Source: Thiobacillus sp. | GTDB lineage: Bacteria > Pseudomonadota > Gammaproteobacteria > Burkholderiales > Thiobacillaceae | Direction: 5' to 3' | DNA: 56,231 nt | NCBI GenBank assembly: GCA_024709425.1 | Contig: JANJWS010000057.1 | Coordinates: forward strand, 1-56,231 | Part shown: one piece after another, positions 8,044 to 16,733 of the stretch | How the letters are laid out: each line of letters begins with the position of its first letter | Position numbering within the stretch: the stretch's first letter is position 1 | The notes under the pieces: model-generated | What the model saw: the letters and a program-made list of their open reading frames with translations, nothing else | What the model was told of the DNA's origin: nothing | Database searches by the model: none | Made by a program: the position numbers and the translations under genes

Positions 8044-8697
8044 ATGCACATCTTGCTGGTGGAAGACGACGAACTTCTGGGCGACGGCCTCGCCGCCGGG
8101 CTGCGCCATTGCGGCTATGAGGTGGACTGGCTGCGGGACGGCGAATCCGCCCGTATCGCGCTCGCGAGTGGCGACCATGCTGCGCTGGTGCTCGACCTGG
8201 GTTTGCCGGGCCTCGATGGCATGGCCCTGCTGCGGGGGTTGCGGGCGGAAGGCAACACCATTCCGGTCCTCATCCTGACTGCGCGTGATTCCACCTGGGA
8301 CAAGGTCGGGGGACTCGACAGCGGCGCCGACGACTATCTGGTCAAACCGGCGGATCTCGACGAACTGGCGGCACGCCTGCGGGTCATCACCCGCAGGCAC
8401 GCACCCAAGGCCGCGCCTCTGTTGCAGGGTGGCGATATCGAACTGGATCCGGTGTCGCGGCGTGTTCGCCTGCGCGGCGAGCCGTTGGAGCTTTCGACCC
8501 GCGAGTTCGAAATCCTGGAAATGCTGATGCGCAACACCGGCAAGGTGATCTCGCGCGCCGAGTTGGAATCCGCGCTCTACGGCCGGGAGGCAGGCGAGGG
8601 CTCCAACGCGGTCGAAGTCCACATCCACCATCTGCGCCGCAAGGTGGGGGTGGACGTCATCCGCACCGTGCGCGGGGCAGGCTACCTGTTCGCGTAG
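8044..8697 (+). CDS. OmpR/PhoB-family response regulator (QseB/PmrA type)
   Basis: The 217-residue protein has an N-terminal receiver domain with acidic pocket residues (VEDDE), phosphoacceptor Asp51 in LVLDLGLPG and the conserved lysine in DDYLVKPAD. A C-terminal winged helix carries ELSTREFEILEML and HIHHLRRKVG. It would be phosphorylated by the sensor kinase encoded three bases downstream. Several upstream in-frame readings exist, but the ATG at 8044 is where receiver homology begins (MHILLVEDDE). The TTAA boxes upstream are good candidate binding sites. The stimulus is not evident; polymyxin/iron (PmrA) and QseB roles in other bacteria need not apply. Confidence 0.9.
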   Translation: MHILLVEDDELLGDGLAAGLRHCGYEVDWLRDGESARIALASGDHAALVLDLGLPGLDGMALLRGLRAEGNTIPVLILTARDSTWDKVGGLDSGADDYLVKPADLDELAARLRVITRRHAPKAAPLLQGGDIELDPVSRRVRLRGEPLELSTREFEILEMLMRNTGKVISRAELESALYGREAGEGSNAVEVHIHHLRRKVGVDVIRTVRGAGYLFA

Positions 8698-8700
8698 GTC

Positions 8701-10053
8701 ATGCGCATCCAGCGGTCGACCTCGATCAAGTCGCGCTTGCTGGTGTTGGTGCTGGGTGCGTTGCTCGCGGTCGAACTGGTGAGTGGCTGGACCAGCTACC
8801 TGCGCGCCCTGCACGAGGCGGACGAGCTGCTCGACACCCAACTGGTCCAGTACGCACAGATCATGCTTTCTCTCGGCCGCGACGGTAGGGAAGATGAAGT
8901 GCGCCTGCCCGAAATCCAGGCCCACCCCTACCAGAACAAGCTGATGTTCCAGATCTGGGACATGCGGGACGCCCCGCGGCTGATGCTGCGTTCACCCGAG
9001 GCGCCGCACCACTGGCCGGACGGTGTGGCGCACGCAGGGTTCTCCGAAACCGTCCTCGACGGGCATGCCTGGCGGTTCTTTGCCGTGACCGCCGCCGACC
9101 GGCATCTCGTGCTGGCTGCTCACGACCTTCACATTCACCAGGAACTGGCCAGCCAGATCGCGCTGAGCAACATCACGCCGCTCTTCGTGGCGGTACCACT
9201 GCTTGCGCTACTCCTGCTGCTGGCCATCAGCCATGCCCTCGAGCCCTTGCAGGCCCTGGCATCGGATCTCGCCCGGCGCGACCCGGCGCGCCTCGACGCG
9301 TTGCCGGAAGTCAACCTGCCGACTGAACTCACGCCACCGGTGCGCGCCATGAACCAGTTGTTCGACCGGATCCGCCAGACCCTGGAACACGAGCGGCGCT
9401 TCACCAGCGACGCCGCACACGAATTGCGCACGCCGATCGCGGCGTTGCGCGCCCAGCTGCAGGTGGCGGAGCGTACGCCGGATGCTCAGGAGCGCCAGGC
9501 GGCCATCGCCAAGGCCTTGCAGGGAACCGGACGCATGACGCACCTGGTCGGGCAGTTGCTCGCACTCGCCCGGCTGGAGGCGGAATCGGTCGAACGTCCC
9601 GAGGCGGCGATCGACCTTGGCAAATTGCTCGCGGAAGTCACCACTGGCTTTGTCGCGCAAGCCGCCGCCAGGGATGTCACCTTGCAGACTGCGATCGCGC
9701 CCGGCTGCGTGGTGACGGGCAATCGCGAATTGCTGCGCGTGCTGCTGCGCAATCTGGTCGACAATGCAGTGCGCTACGTGCCCCAAGCGGGTACCGTGCG
9801 GGCGGCGCTTGCGCCGGAGGGCGAGATGGTCGTGCTCAGCGTGGACGACAACGGGCCGGGTGTTTCACCCGAAGCGCGAAATCTGCTGGGGCAGCGTTTC
9901 CATCGCTTTGGCGCACCGGGCACCGAAGGGGTGGGTCTGGGACTCTCGATCGTGCAGCGCGTTGCCCAGCTGCATGGTGCCGCGGTTGTCTTCGGCGATG
10001 GCCTTGCGGGGCGGGGTCTCGGAGTCAGCGTGCGCTTTCCGGTTCGTGCCTGA
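8701..10053 (+). CDS. Membrane sensor histidine kinase (QseC/PmrB type)
   Basis: The 450-residue kinase has one transmembrane segment at about 12-30, a periplasmic domain of about 125 residues and a second segment at about 159-178. A HAMP-like linker, the dimerisation/phosphoacceptor helix with His240 (TSDAAHELRTPIAALRAQL) and an HATPase domain follow, the latter with NLVDNAVRYV, DDNGPGV and GVGLGLSIV. It starts three bases after the response-regulator stop, so the two form an operon. The periplasmic domain shows no recognisable ligand motif. Its stop lies close to the convergent FNR-like regulator gene, and no terminator is visible in the 18-base gap. Confidence 0.9.
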   Translation: MRIQRSTSIKSRLLVLVLGALLAVELVSGWTSYLRALHEADELLDTQLVQYAQIMLSLGRDGREDEVRLPEIQAHPYQNKLMFQIWDMRDAPRLMLRSPEAPHHWPDGVAHAGFSETVLDGHAWRFFAVTAADRHLVLAAHDLHIHQELASQIALSNITPLFVAVPLLALLLLLAISHALEPLQALASDLARRDPARLDALPEVNLPTELTPPVRAMNQLFDRIRQTLEHERRFTSDAAHELRTPIAALRAQLQVAERTPDAQERQAAIAKALQGTGRMTHLVGQLLALARLEAESVERPEAAIDLGKLLAEVTTGFVAQAAARDVTLQTAIAPGCVVTGNRELLRVLLRNLVDNAVRYVPQAGTVRAALAPEGEMVVLSVDDNGPGVSPEARNLLGQRFHRFGAPGTEGVGLGLSIVQRVAQLHGAAVVFGDGLAGRGLGVSVRFPVRA

Positions 10054-10071
10054 GCCGCGCTGCGGGAAGGT

Positions 10072-10833
10072 TCAACCGCCCGCGCTGAGCGCTTCCAGCA
10101 CCTTTTGGTCATGGATGACGAAGCCGTCGCGGATGAGGGAAATGATGCCGTCGCTTTCCAGCTTCTTCAGGCTGCGGATCAGCGTACGCTGTGTCACGCC
10201 GATCATGTCCGCAAGCTCGGTGCGCGTGAGCGATTCGCGCAGCACCTCGCTGCGCAGGTTGCGCTCGTGGTGCGTTTCGTGCAGAAACAGCAGATAAGAC
10301 GCGACGCGCTCCAGGGCGTTTTTCTGTCCCAGATTGGCGACGTGGCGGATGTAGGCATTGAGATTGCGCGCCATTGCGCGCATCAGGGTGTCGGGGATCT
10401 CCGGATACTGGCCAATGACCTGCTGCAGGCGCGCTTTCGGCAGGAAACAGATCTGAGTCGGCCGGATGGTCTCGGCGGTGCTGCTGTGCTTGTCGAGAAA
10501 CAGATCTTCGCAGGCAATCAGGTCACCCGGCACCACCGCCAGTTTGTGGATTTGCTGACGGCCGTTGGACAGTGACTTGTACACCTTGACCTCGCCTTCC
10601 AGCAGGATGAACAGGTGTTCTCCGGGCCTTCCCTCGCGATAGAGCAACGCGCGCTGCGCATAAGTCTTGAACTGCAGATGTTCCTGCAGCGCGCGCTTTG
10701 CCTCCAGACTCAGGCTGCCGAAAAAATCCGAACTGTCGAGGATGCACACCCGGCAGCGTACGTCTTCCGGTTTCCGGGTGCACGGGCCGGCGATCTCACG
10801 CGTGGCAAATTTCCCTGTGGGCAGCGATGACAT
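10072..10833 (-). CDS. CRP/FNR-family regulator with candidate iron-sulfur cysteines
   Basis: The 253-residue protein has a cyclic-nucleotide-binding-like beta barrel (GRPGEHLFILLEGEVKVY) and a C-terminal helix-turn-helix (LTRTELADMIGVTQRTLIRSLKKL). Cysteines 18, 27 and 30 near the N-terminus, plus Cys129, which aligns with FNR Cys122, could hold an oxygen-sensitive [4Fe-4S] cluster; the spacing differs from E. coli FNR. The recognition helix has RTLIR where FNR has ETISR, so the DNA site probably differs. The ATG at 10833 follows an AGGA site; a TTG at 10848 is less likely. It may link the nearby molybdoenzyme to oxygen or redox status, which is inference from position. Confidence 0.85.
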   Translation of the reverse strand: MSSLPTGKFATREIAGPCTRKPEDVRCRVCILDSSDFFGSLSLEAKRALQEHLQFKTYAQRALLYREGRPGEHLFILLEGEVKVYKSLSNGRQQIHKLAVVPGDLIACEDLFLDKHSSTAETIRPTQICFLPKARLQQVIGQYPEIPDTLMRAMARNLNAYIRHVANLGQKNALERVASYLLFLHETHHERNLRSEVLRESLTRTELADMIGVTQRTLIRSLKKLESDGIISLIRDGFVIHDQKVLEALSAGG

Positions 10834-11235
10834 ACAGTTTCCTAGCAACCGGACGAAGGGCGGTCGATCAAAATTGGGTCAGAAAACTCGACTTCAAAGA
10901 CAAACACCCAGTACCCACGGCAAAAATTCAAGACGTTGGACAAATTTCCTGGGTTTGCTCGTGGGTTGTCTTGCCGGTAGGCCGTATGGAAAACACCGAT
11001 CAAACCGGCAAGAGCCGCCGAACCATGGAGGCACCCGGAACGGGGAGCAACAGCACACGCTTACATTTTTTCCTTCGTTCATCCAATGGCTGCACGGGCA
11101 CAGGCCGGGAGAAGCCCTGTTCTTCGGGGATCCATGTGCCGCTGCGGCAAGGATTTCAGCTCAGATCGGGACAGGTGCCACGTTGCCGAGCGGTGGCCGT
11201 ACGATCCACCGTCGCAGCCGGCAAGTGCTGCGCGA
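10834..11235. other. Intergenic region upstream of the FNR-like gene
   Basis: About 400 bases separate the start of the FNR-like gene from the 3' end of the dioxygenase gene on the same strand. It should hold the FNR-like gene promoter. I found no convincing coding sequence, palindromic FNR box or strong terminator in it. Confidence 0.5.
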
Positions 11236-12114
11236 TCAGGGATTCACCCGGTCGTAGAAGCGGGTGCGGAACAGCAGCCGCTTGTTCGCCGGATCGTCGC
11301 TGTCCACGAGTCTTTCCCGCGTATGCAGCACGTTGTTCGAAATCAGGCCCATTCCCGACTCCAGACGGCCTTCGATGACGTTTGCCGCCTCGGCCGAAAT
11401 CAGCGATTCGAGCACACGGCGCGCGGCCGTCACGTCGCTGTCGTCGGACCACGCCATGTCCGTCTTGCGGAACGAGAAACGGTGGGCGAGGTAGCCGTCG
11501 GCATTTTTCCAGAATACCTTGCCGCCACGCGTCACGTCGACCTCGCCCGTCTGCGGGTTGCGGTAATTGAAACAGTCCTTGTTCATGAGCACGGCGAGCG
11601 CGTCCGGGGCCTTGTCGCGCAGATGGATGTACATCACCTCGTGGTCCAGCACCTTGTTACTGCCGCCTTCGGGCGCGGGGCGCTTGCACAGCAGGAAAAG
11701 TGCCTCGATGGTGTGGTTCGAGCCGTAATACGTCGCGTCCGTGTGCCAATTGACATGCCGTGTCGAGAACGGGATGGCGTGGTTCAGGATGCCGGAATCG
11801 GTGAGCTCGTCGGACTGCGCGTGACGCGTCGACTTGTCGGTCTGGGTGACGCCGAGCTGGCGCCCCAGGGCCAGGACCGACCCCATGTCCAGTGGTGCCG
11901 AACCGGCTGTGTACACGCACATGTTGGCGCGTTCCACCAGGTCCATGATCTTTGCTTTTTCGGCGGGCGTGATCGCGGTCATGTCGCCCAGCTCGACGAC
12001 CAGGTCGCCGACACCTTTCGGATACACGGCGAGTTTCTCGTCGCGCCATTTCAGATAGTCTTCCCTGGAATCCAGGTCGAAGCGGCGGGGGTACTTGATG
12101 TTCCAGTTGTTCAT
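11236..12114 (-). CDS. TauD/TfdA-like Fe(II)/2-oxoglutarate dioxygenase
   Basis: The 292-residue protein carries the iron-binding facial triad of this fold: His124 and Asp126 in NWHTDATYYG, and His264 in NNVLHTRERL. Basic residues follow (RLLFRTRFYDR) that usually bind the 2-oxoglutarate carboxylate. Family members hydroxylate small molecules such as taurine or other sulfonates, or residues in natural products; nothing here identifies the substrate. The ATG at 12114 begins the conserved sequence; earlier in-frame starts at 12159 and 12255 have no better ribosome-binding site and would overlap the divergent hydrolase promoter. There is no sulfonate transporter or sulfite-handling gene beside it, so a TauD role is not supported by context. 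Confidence 0.75.
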   Translation of the reverse strand: MNNWNIKYPRRFDLDSREDYLKWRDEKLAVYPKGVGDLVVELGDMTAITPAEKAKIMDLVERANMCVYTAGSAPLDMGSVLALGRQLGVTQTDKSTRHAQSDELTDSGILNHAIPFSTRHVNWHTDATYYGSNHTIEALFLLCKRPAPEGGSNKVLDHEVMYIHLRDKAPDALAVLMNKDCFNYRNPQTGEVDVTRGGKVFWKNADGYLAHRFSFRKTDMAWSDDSDVTAARRVLESLISAEAANVIEGRLESGMGLISNNVLHTRERLVDSDDPANKRLLFRTRFYDRVNP

Positions 12115-12225
12115 GAATCCAGTCTCAACAAACACGATAAACAGACGGTAATATCGCATAGGATGGCCGGCTAGACCACTCTTCGTCCGGCGGTCGCGCG
12201 ATTTCAGGAATCCCCGCCGGACCGG

Positions 12226-12231
12226 TAAAAT
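12226..12231 (+). promoter_or_regulatory. Probable -10 element of the hydrolase operon
   Basis: TAAAAT lies seven bases before the ATG of the YqiA-like hydrolase gene, so the transcript would start at or near the start codon (leaderless or nearly so). No good -35 is visible. A TAAAAT box also lies just before purM. Confidence 0.35.
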
Positions 12232-12237
12232 CGCCCG

Positions 12238-12795
12238 ATGATTGTCTACCTTCACGGATTCAACTCCTCTCCTGCCTCAGGCAAGGCGCGCCAGCTCGGC
12301 GAACACATGGCCGGCTTGGGGCGCCTTGGGGAGTACTACTGCCCGGCACTGCCCAACCGCCCGCGTGAGGCCATCGCCAGGGTCGAGGCGACGCTGGTGC
12401 GCGCTCGGCGCGAAGCGGTCACGCTGGTGGGCAGTTCGCTGGGCGGGTTCTACGCCACGCATCTGGCCGAAAAGCACGGCTGGAAGGCAGTGCTGGTCAA
12501 CCCCGCGGTCCATGCGCAGCACCTGTTGCGCGATGCCCTCGGTACCCAGACCAACTGGCACACGGGCGAAAAATGGCTGTTCACCGAGGCGCACCTGGCC
12601 GAACTGGCGGCGCTCGACGTACCCGCGATCACCCGCCCCGAACGCTATCTTCTGCTGGCGCAGACCGGCGACGAGGTGCTCGATTACCGCGACGCTGCCG
12701 CCTACTACGCCGGCGCCCGCCACATCATCGAGGAAGGCGGCGACCATGGCTTCGCCGGATTCGATCGCCATTTCCAAACCATCCTGGAATTCTGA
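12238..12795 (+). CDS. YqiA-like alpha/beta-fold hydrolase (esterase)
   Basis: The 185-residue protein begins with the strand-HG loop MIVYLHGFNSSP, has the nucleophile elbow GSSLGG (Ser67), an acid residue in QTGDEVLDY and the catalytic histidine in GGDHGF. Its length fits the compact YqiA/UPF0227 esterases. The substrate is unknown. It overlaps the downstream RNase gene by one base (TGATG), so the two are translationally coupled. A -10-like TAAAAT sits immediately upstream, and no ribosome-binding site is evident. Confidence 0.85.
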   Translation: MIVYLHGFNSSPASGKARQLGEHMAGLGRLGEYYCPALPNRPREAIARVEATLVRARREAVTLVGSSLGGFYATHLAEKHGWKAVLVNPAVHAQHLLRDALGTQTNWHTGEKWLFTEAHLAELAALDVPAITRPERYLLLAQTGDEVLDYRDAAAYYAGARHIIEEGGDHGFAGFDRHFQTILEF

Positions 12796-14663
12796 TGCAC
12801 GTCATTTTCGAAGAGGACGGCCACTTCAAGGCCGGCTCCATCCTGTCCGAGACCGAGGCCACCGCGCAGGTGGAGGCGGCATCGGGCAAGCGCAGCAAGG
12901 TCAAGGCGGCGAATATCCTGTTGCGCTTCGCGGCGCCAGTGCCCGCCGAGGTGATGAACGAGGCCGAGACGCTCGCCGCCGACCTCGATGCCGATTTCCT
13001 GTGGGAAGCCGCGGGCAGCGACGAATTCGGCTTCGAGCAGCTGGCCCAGGAGTATTATGGCCATGCGCCGCGCCCGGCCGAAGCGGTTGCGTTGCTCTTG
13101 AAGCTGCATGCCTCGCCGATCCATTTCCACAAGAAGGGCCGTGGCCGTTACCGCCCCGCTCCGCCCGAGACGCTGGCGGCGGCGAAGGCGGGACTGGAGA
13201 AGAAACGCCAGGCCGCGGAAAAACAGGCGCAGCTGGTCGCCGAACTCACCGCCTTCCGCCTGCCGGCGGAATACGCCTCGCTGATCCCGCGCATCCTCAT
13301 CGCACCGGACAAGAACACCCTCGAATACAAGGCGCTGGAGGAGGCGGCGGTGGCGGCCGGGCTGTCGCCGCTGAGGCTGATCGACCGCTGCGGCGCGATC
13401 CCGTCGACGCTCGAATTTCACCGCATGAGCTTTCTGCTCGAATGGTTCCCGCGCGGCACCGGCTTCGTTCCGGTCACCGAACCCATCGACCCGCCCGAAC
13501 TGCCCAGGAGCCACGTGCGGGCGTTTTCGATGGACGATGAGGCGACCACGGAGATCGATGACGCGCTGTCGGTCGACTGGCGCGACGACGGCGGTGTGCG
13601 CGTCGGCATCCACATCGCCGCGCCGGCGCTCGGCATTCCGCCGGGTTCCGAACTCGACAAGGTTGCGCGCGAGCGGCTTTCCACGGTGTACTTTCCCGGC
13701 GACAAGATCACCATGCTGCCGGAGACACTGATTCATCACTACACGCTTGGCGAGGCGCACGACTGCCCGGCGCTGTCGCTGTATGTCGACGTTGCGCCCG
13801 ATCTGCGCGTGCTGGGCACCGAGACCAAGGTGGAAATGGTGCACATCGCCGACAATCTGCGCCACGAGCTGCTGGAAGTCGAGTTCAACGCCGACACCCT
13901 GAAGAATCCGGATTTCCCTGACTATCCCTGGCGGCGCGAGCTCGAATGGCTACACGATTTCGCCGCCGTGCTGGAAGCAGGGCGCGGCAAGGCCGACACG
14001 GTCGAGCGTGTCGACTACAATTTCAAGGTCGAGGGCGAAACCATCCACATCGTGCCGCGCAAGCGTGGCAGCCCCATCGACAAGGTCGTTTCCGAACTGA
14101 TGATCTTCGCCAACGCCCATTGGGGGGGCTGGCTCGCCGAAAGGCGCGTGCCCGCGATCTACCGCGCGCAGGCCAACGGCAAGACGCGCATGACCACTGC
14201 GCCCGATCCGCACCAGGGGCTCGGGGTCGACCAGTACGCTTGGTCGACTTCGCCCTTGCGCCGCTATGTCGACCTGGTGAACCAGCGCCAGCTGATCAGC
14301 CTGGTGCAGGGCACCGATCCGGTGTATCCGCCGCGCAGTGAGCAGCTGTTCTCGGCGGTGCGCGACTTCGAACTCGCCTACGACGCCTACAATGAATTCC
14401 AGCGGCGGCTCGAACGCTACTGGATGCTGCGCTGGCTGATCCAGGAAGGCGTGCATGAAGTGACCGCGAACGTGATTCGCGACGATCTGGTGCGCTTCGA
14501 CAATCTGCCCATGGTGACGCGCGCCCCTTCGGTGATGGGGGTGGCGCCGGCTACCCGGGTCAGGCTCGCGATTTCCGGTATCGACCTGCTGGACATCAGC
14601 TTCCATGCCGAATTGGTCGAGACCGTGGCGTCACCGCCTGACAGCGGCGCCGTCCTTTCGTAG
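12795..14663 (+). CDS. RNase II/R-family 3'-5' exoribonuclease
   Basis: This 622-residue protein has an RNB catalytic domain. Its metal-binding aspartates are in SMDDEATTEIDDALS (about residues 245-260), matching the acidic cluster of RNase II. The substrate-clamping arginine region YAWSTSPLRRYVDLVNQRQL lies further on. The N-terminal part is short and carries no clear cold-shock domain pair, and the C-terminal S1-like segment is brief, so it is nearer RNase II than RNase R. It degrades single-stranded RNA processively, usually in mRNA turnover. The start was set at the TGATG overlap with the hydrolase gene; the frame is open further upstream, but only as a shadow of that gene. Confidence 0.88.
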   Translation: MHVIFEEDGHFKAGSILSETEATAQVEAASGKRSKVKAANILLRFAAPVPAEVMNEAETLAADLDADFLWEAAGSDEFGFEQLAQEYYGHAPRPAEAVALLLKLHASPIHFHKKGRGRYRPAPPETLAAAKAGLEKKRQAAEKQAQLVAELTAFRLPAEYASLIPRILIAPDKNTLEYKALEEAAVAAGLSPLRLIDRCGAIPSTLEFHRMSFLLEWFPRGTGFVPVTEPIDPPELPRSHVRAFSMDDEATTEIDDALSVDWRDDGGVRVGIHIAAPALGIPPGSELDKVARERLSTVYFPGDKITMLPETLIHHYTLGEAHDCPALSLYVDVAPDLRVLGTETKVEMVHIADNLRHELLEVEFNADTLKNPDFPDYPWRRELEWLHDFAAVLEAGRGKADTVERVDYNFKVEGETIHIVPRKRGSPIDKVVSELMIFANAHWGGWLAERRVPAIYRAQANGKTRMTTAPDPHQGLGVDQYAWSTSPLRRYVDLVNQRQLISLVQGTDPVYPPRSEQLFSAVRDFELAYDAYNEFQRRLERYWMLRWLIQEGVHEVTANVIRDDLVRFDNLPMVTRAPSVMGVAPATRVRLAISGIDLLDISFHAELVETVASPPDSGAVLS

Positions 14664-14692
14664 AATCGGACTGCCCCACTTCGCTCGCCACC

Positions 14693-15583
14693 ATGGTGCC
14701 CGCCGCCTCTGTCCCGCTCGCCGAACCATCCCCGCAGGGGACACGCATGGCGCTCGCCCTGTTGGTGTCCGCGGCGGTGCACGGCATGGTGCTGTCGACC
14801 CAGTTCGTGCAGATCAATCCGCGCCTTTTCGAGGATCCCAACCTGCCGATGGAGGTCGTGCTGGTCAACGCGCGCAGCGCGGAGGCGCCGCTCAATCCCG
14901 ACGCGCTGGCGCAGGTCAATCTCGCGGGTGGCGGCAATACCGATGAGGACCGTCGGCTGAAAAGCCCATTGCCCGCGAGCCCGCGTAGCGAGACCGGCGC
15001 GGGTGACGCCGCCATACAGGCACGCGTCACGGCACTCGAGCAGCAGGCGCGCGCACTGCTGAGCCAGCTGCAGGCAGAGGCCGCTCTGAGAAATCGTCCG
15101 CAGCCCATGCCGCAGGAGACGGAACAGCCCAGTACGGACGCCAGCCAGCTCACCGCCCAGGCCCGCGAAATGGCGCAATTGCAGGCACGCATCTCGCAGC
15201 AATGGGATGAGTACCAGAAGCGTCCCAAGCGCGCCTTCGTCGGTGCCAACGTCCGCGAATACGCCTTCGCGCGCTACGTCGAGGACTGGGTTGCCAAGGT
15301 CGAGCGCGTCGGCAATCTCAATTACCCGGAGGCCGCACGCCGCCAGGGCATCTACGGCAGCCTCAAGCTCACCGTGTCGATCTTTGCCGACGGCCGAATC
15401 GAGGTGATCGAGGTCGACCGCCCGTCCGGATCGAAGGTCCTCGACGCCGCCGCCATCCGTATCGTCGAGCTGGCCGCGCCCTTCGCCGCTTTCCCCGCGG
15501 ATATGCGCAAGAAGGCCGACATCCTTTCCATTACGCGAACCTGGACCTTCACTCGCTCCGACCAGCTCGTCGGCACGGAGTAA
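14693..15583 (+). CDS. TonB-family C-terminal domain protein
   Basis: The 296-residue protein has one N-terminal membrane anchor (MALALLVSAAVHGMVLS), then an unusual middle with a coiled-coil-like segment (AIQARVTALEQQARALLSQLQAE). The TonB C-terminal domain follows (YVEDWVAKVERVGNLNYPEAARRQGIYGSLKLTVSI). TonB proteins pass proton-motive energy to outer-membrane receptors, but there is no ExbB/ExbD or receptor here, and the middle lacks the long proline-lysine spacer of classical TonB. A periplasm-spanning structural role is equally possible. An alternative start at 14747 would give a tighter membrane anchor. A TAGAAT -10-like box lies about 30 bases upstream. Confidence 0.75.
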   Translation: MVPAASVPLAEPSPQGTRMALALLVSAAVHGMVLSTQFVQINPRLFEDPNLPMEVVLVNARSAEAPLNPDALAQVNLAGGGNTDEDRRLKSPLPASPRSETGAGDAAIQARVTALEQQARALLSQLQAEAALRNRPQPMPQETEQPSTDASQLTAQAREMAQLQARISQQWDEYQKRPKRAFVGANVREYAFARYVEDWVAKVERVGNLNYPEAARRQGIYGSLKLTVSIFADGRIEVIEVDRPSGSKVLDAAAIRIVELAAPFAAFPADMRKKADILSITRTWTFTRSDQLVGTE

Positions 15584-15830
15584 GCCGGCGCGGACGGCTG
15601 CATTCCTTGCGGGTTCGCAAAAGGCGGAAAAAAGGCCACAAAGCCTTTATGCTCCGATTTGACGAACGCGGCGCGGGGCGTACGCTTGAACTTCCATTTG
15701 GCCCGCGCATGCCGTTGAACGCCCGCGAGGCAAGGCCGGCTTCAGTCGCCGGGTGTGACGATGGCGAGGCAGCTTGTTGTACCAATGACTTCCGGCGCTT
15801 GCTGGATTTCTCGTCTACATGGAGGCAATG

Positions 15831-16733
15831 ATGGCGCACTTACAGGCAGTTGGAACCTCGCTGCAGCCGCAGCACCCCGCGTATACCCAGCTCGATACGC
15901 ACTTCGATCCACAGCAGCAGGTGGCGTGGGGCTACATGCATGCGGCGCCACGCCCGTGCTTCACCCCCACTCTCCTGGACGAGTTGCTGGCGTGGGGGCG
16001 GGACATGCGGGGAAGCCATGAGGTGAATGGACGGACGCCAGTGAAATATTTCGTGCTGGCGTCGGGCGTGCCCGACACGTTCAGTCTGGGCGGCGATCTC
16101 GATCTCTTCATGCACCACATCGCGGCGCGCGATCGCGACGGGCTTTATCGCTACGCGATGGCATGCGTCGACTGTTCATACGCGGTGCATACACACCTTG
16201 GGCTTGCCGGCGTCACCAGCATCGCGCTGGTGCAGGGGCAGGCGCTTGGCGGCGGGTTCGAAAGTGCACTCGCGGCCAATGTGCTCGTCGCCGAACGGGG
16301 TTCCAAGATGGGTCTGCCGGAAATCCTCTTCAACCTGTTCCCCGGCATGGGGGCGATGACCTTCCTGGGGCGGCGGGTTGGGCATCATCTGGCCGAAAGG
16401 ATCATCCGCAGCGGCAAGCTCTATCTCGCCGAGGAGCTGCACGAGATGGGGGTCGTGGATGTCCTCGCCGAGGCGGGTGAGGGCGAGGCCGCAGTGCTCG
16501 ACCACATCCGGCGCGAGGAGAAATCGCGCAACGGCATCCTTGCCCTGCGCGCGGCACGCGAGGTCAGCCAGCCCGTCTCCTATGCGGAACTCGCGCGTAT
16601 CACCGAAATCTGGGTGGATGCCGCGCTGCGGCTGGAAGCGAAGGATCTGCGCATGATGGAGCGCCTGGTCAGCCGTCAGACGGCGCGTGCGGAGGCTGTC
16701 GGCCGCGTGCCCTCAGAGGCTCTCGGCGCGTAG
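15831..16733 (+). CDS. rpfF: RpfF-like DSF (diffusible signal factor) synthase
   Basis: The 300-residue crotonase-fold enzyme closely follows Xanthomonas RpfF, which makes the cis-2-unsaturated fatty acid signal DSF from acyl carrier protein thioesters. Matching blocks are HAAPRPCFTPTLLDEL, FSLGGDLDLF, SIALVQGQALGGGFE, MGLPEILFNLFPGMGA and RITEIWVDAALRL. Glu144 and Glu164 fall where RpfF has its two catalytic glutamates (141 and 161). The ATG at 15831 has GGAGG at 15821-15825; ATGs at 15819 and 15828 are too close to it. It is convergent with rpfC and overlaps it by 21 bases at the 3' ends, an arrangement like that in Xanthomonas. The cognate sensor and effector are encoded next door. Confidence 0.93.
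   Translation: MAHLQAVGTSLQPQHPAYTQLDTHFDPQQQVAWGYMHAAPRPCFTPTLLDELLAWGRDMRGSHEVNGRTPVKYFVLASGVPDTFSLGGDLDLFMHHIAARDRDGLYRYAMACVDCSYAVHTHLGLAGVTSIALVQGQALGGGFESALAANVLVAERGSKMGLPEILFNLFPGMGAMTFLGRRVGHHLAERIIRSGKLYLAEELHEMGVVDVLAEAGEGEAAVLDHIRREEKSRNGILALRAAREVSQPVSYAELARITEIWVDAALRLEAKDLRMMERLVSRQTARAEAVGRVPSEALGA

Noticed and set aside
10834-11235. Several short open frames in the gap upstream of the FNR-like gene
   Set aside because: No ribosome-binding sites, domain motifs or repeat structure; they overlap each other in different frames.
11236-12114. Assignment of the dioxygenase as taurine dioxygenase TauD
   Set aside because: Fold residues fit the wider family, but no sulfonate transporter or associated genes are nearby and substrate residues cannot be judged.
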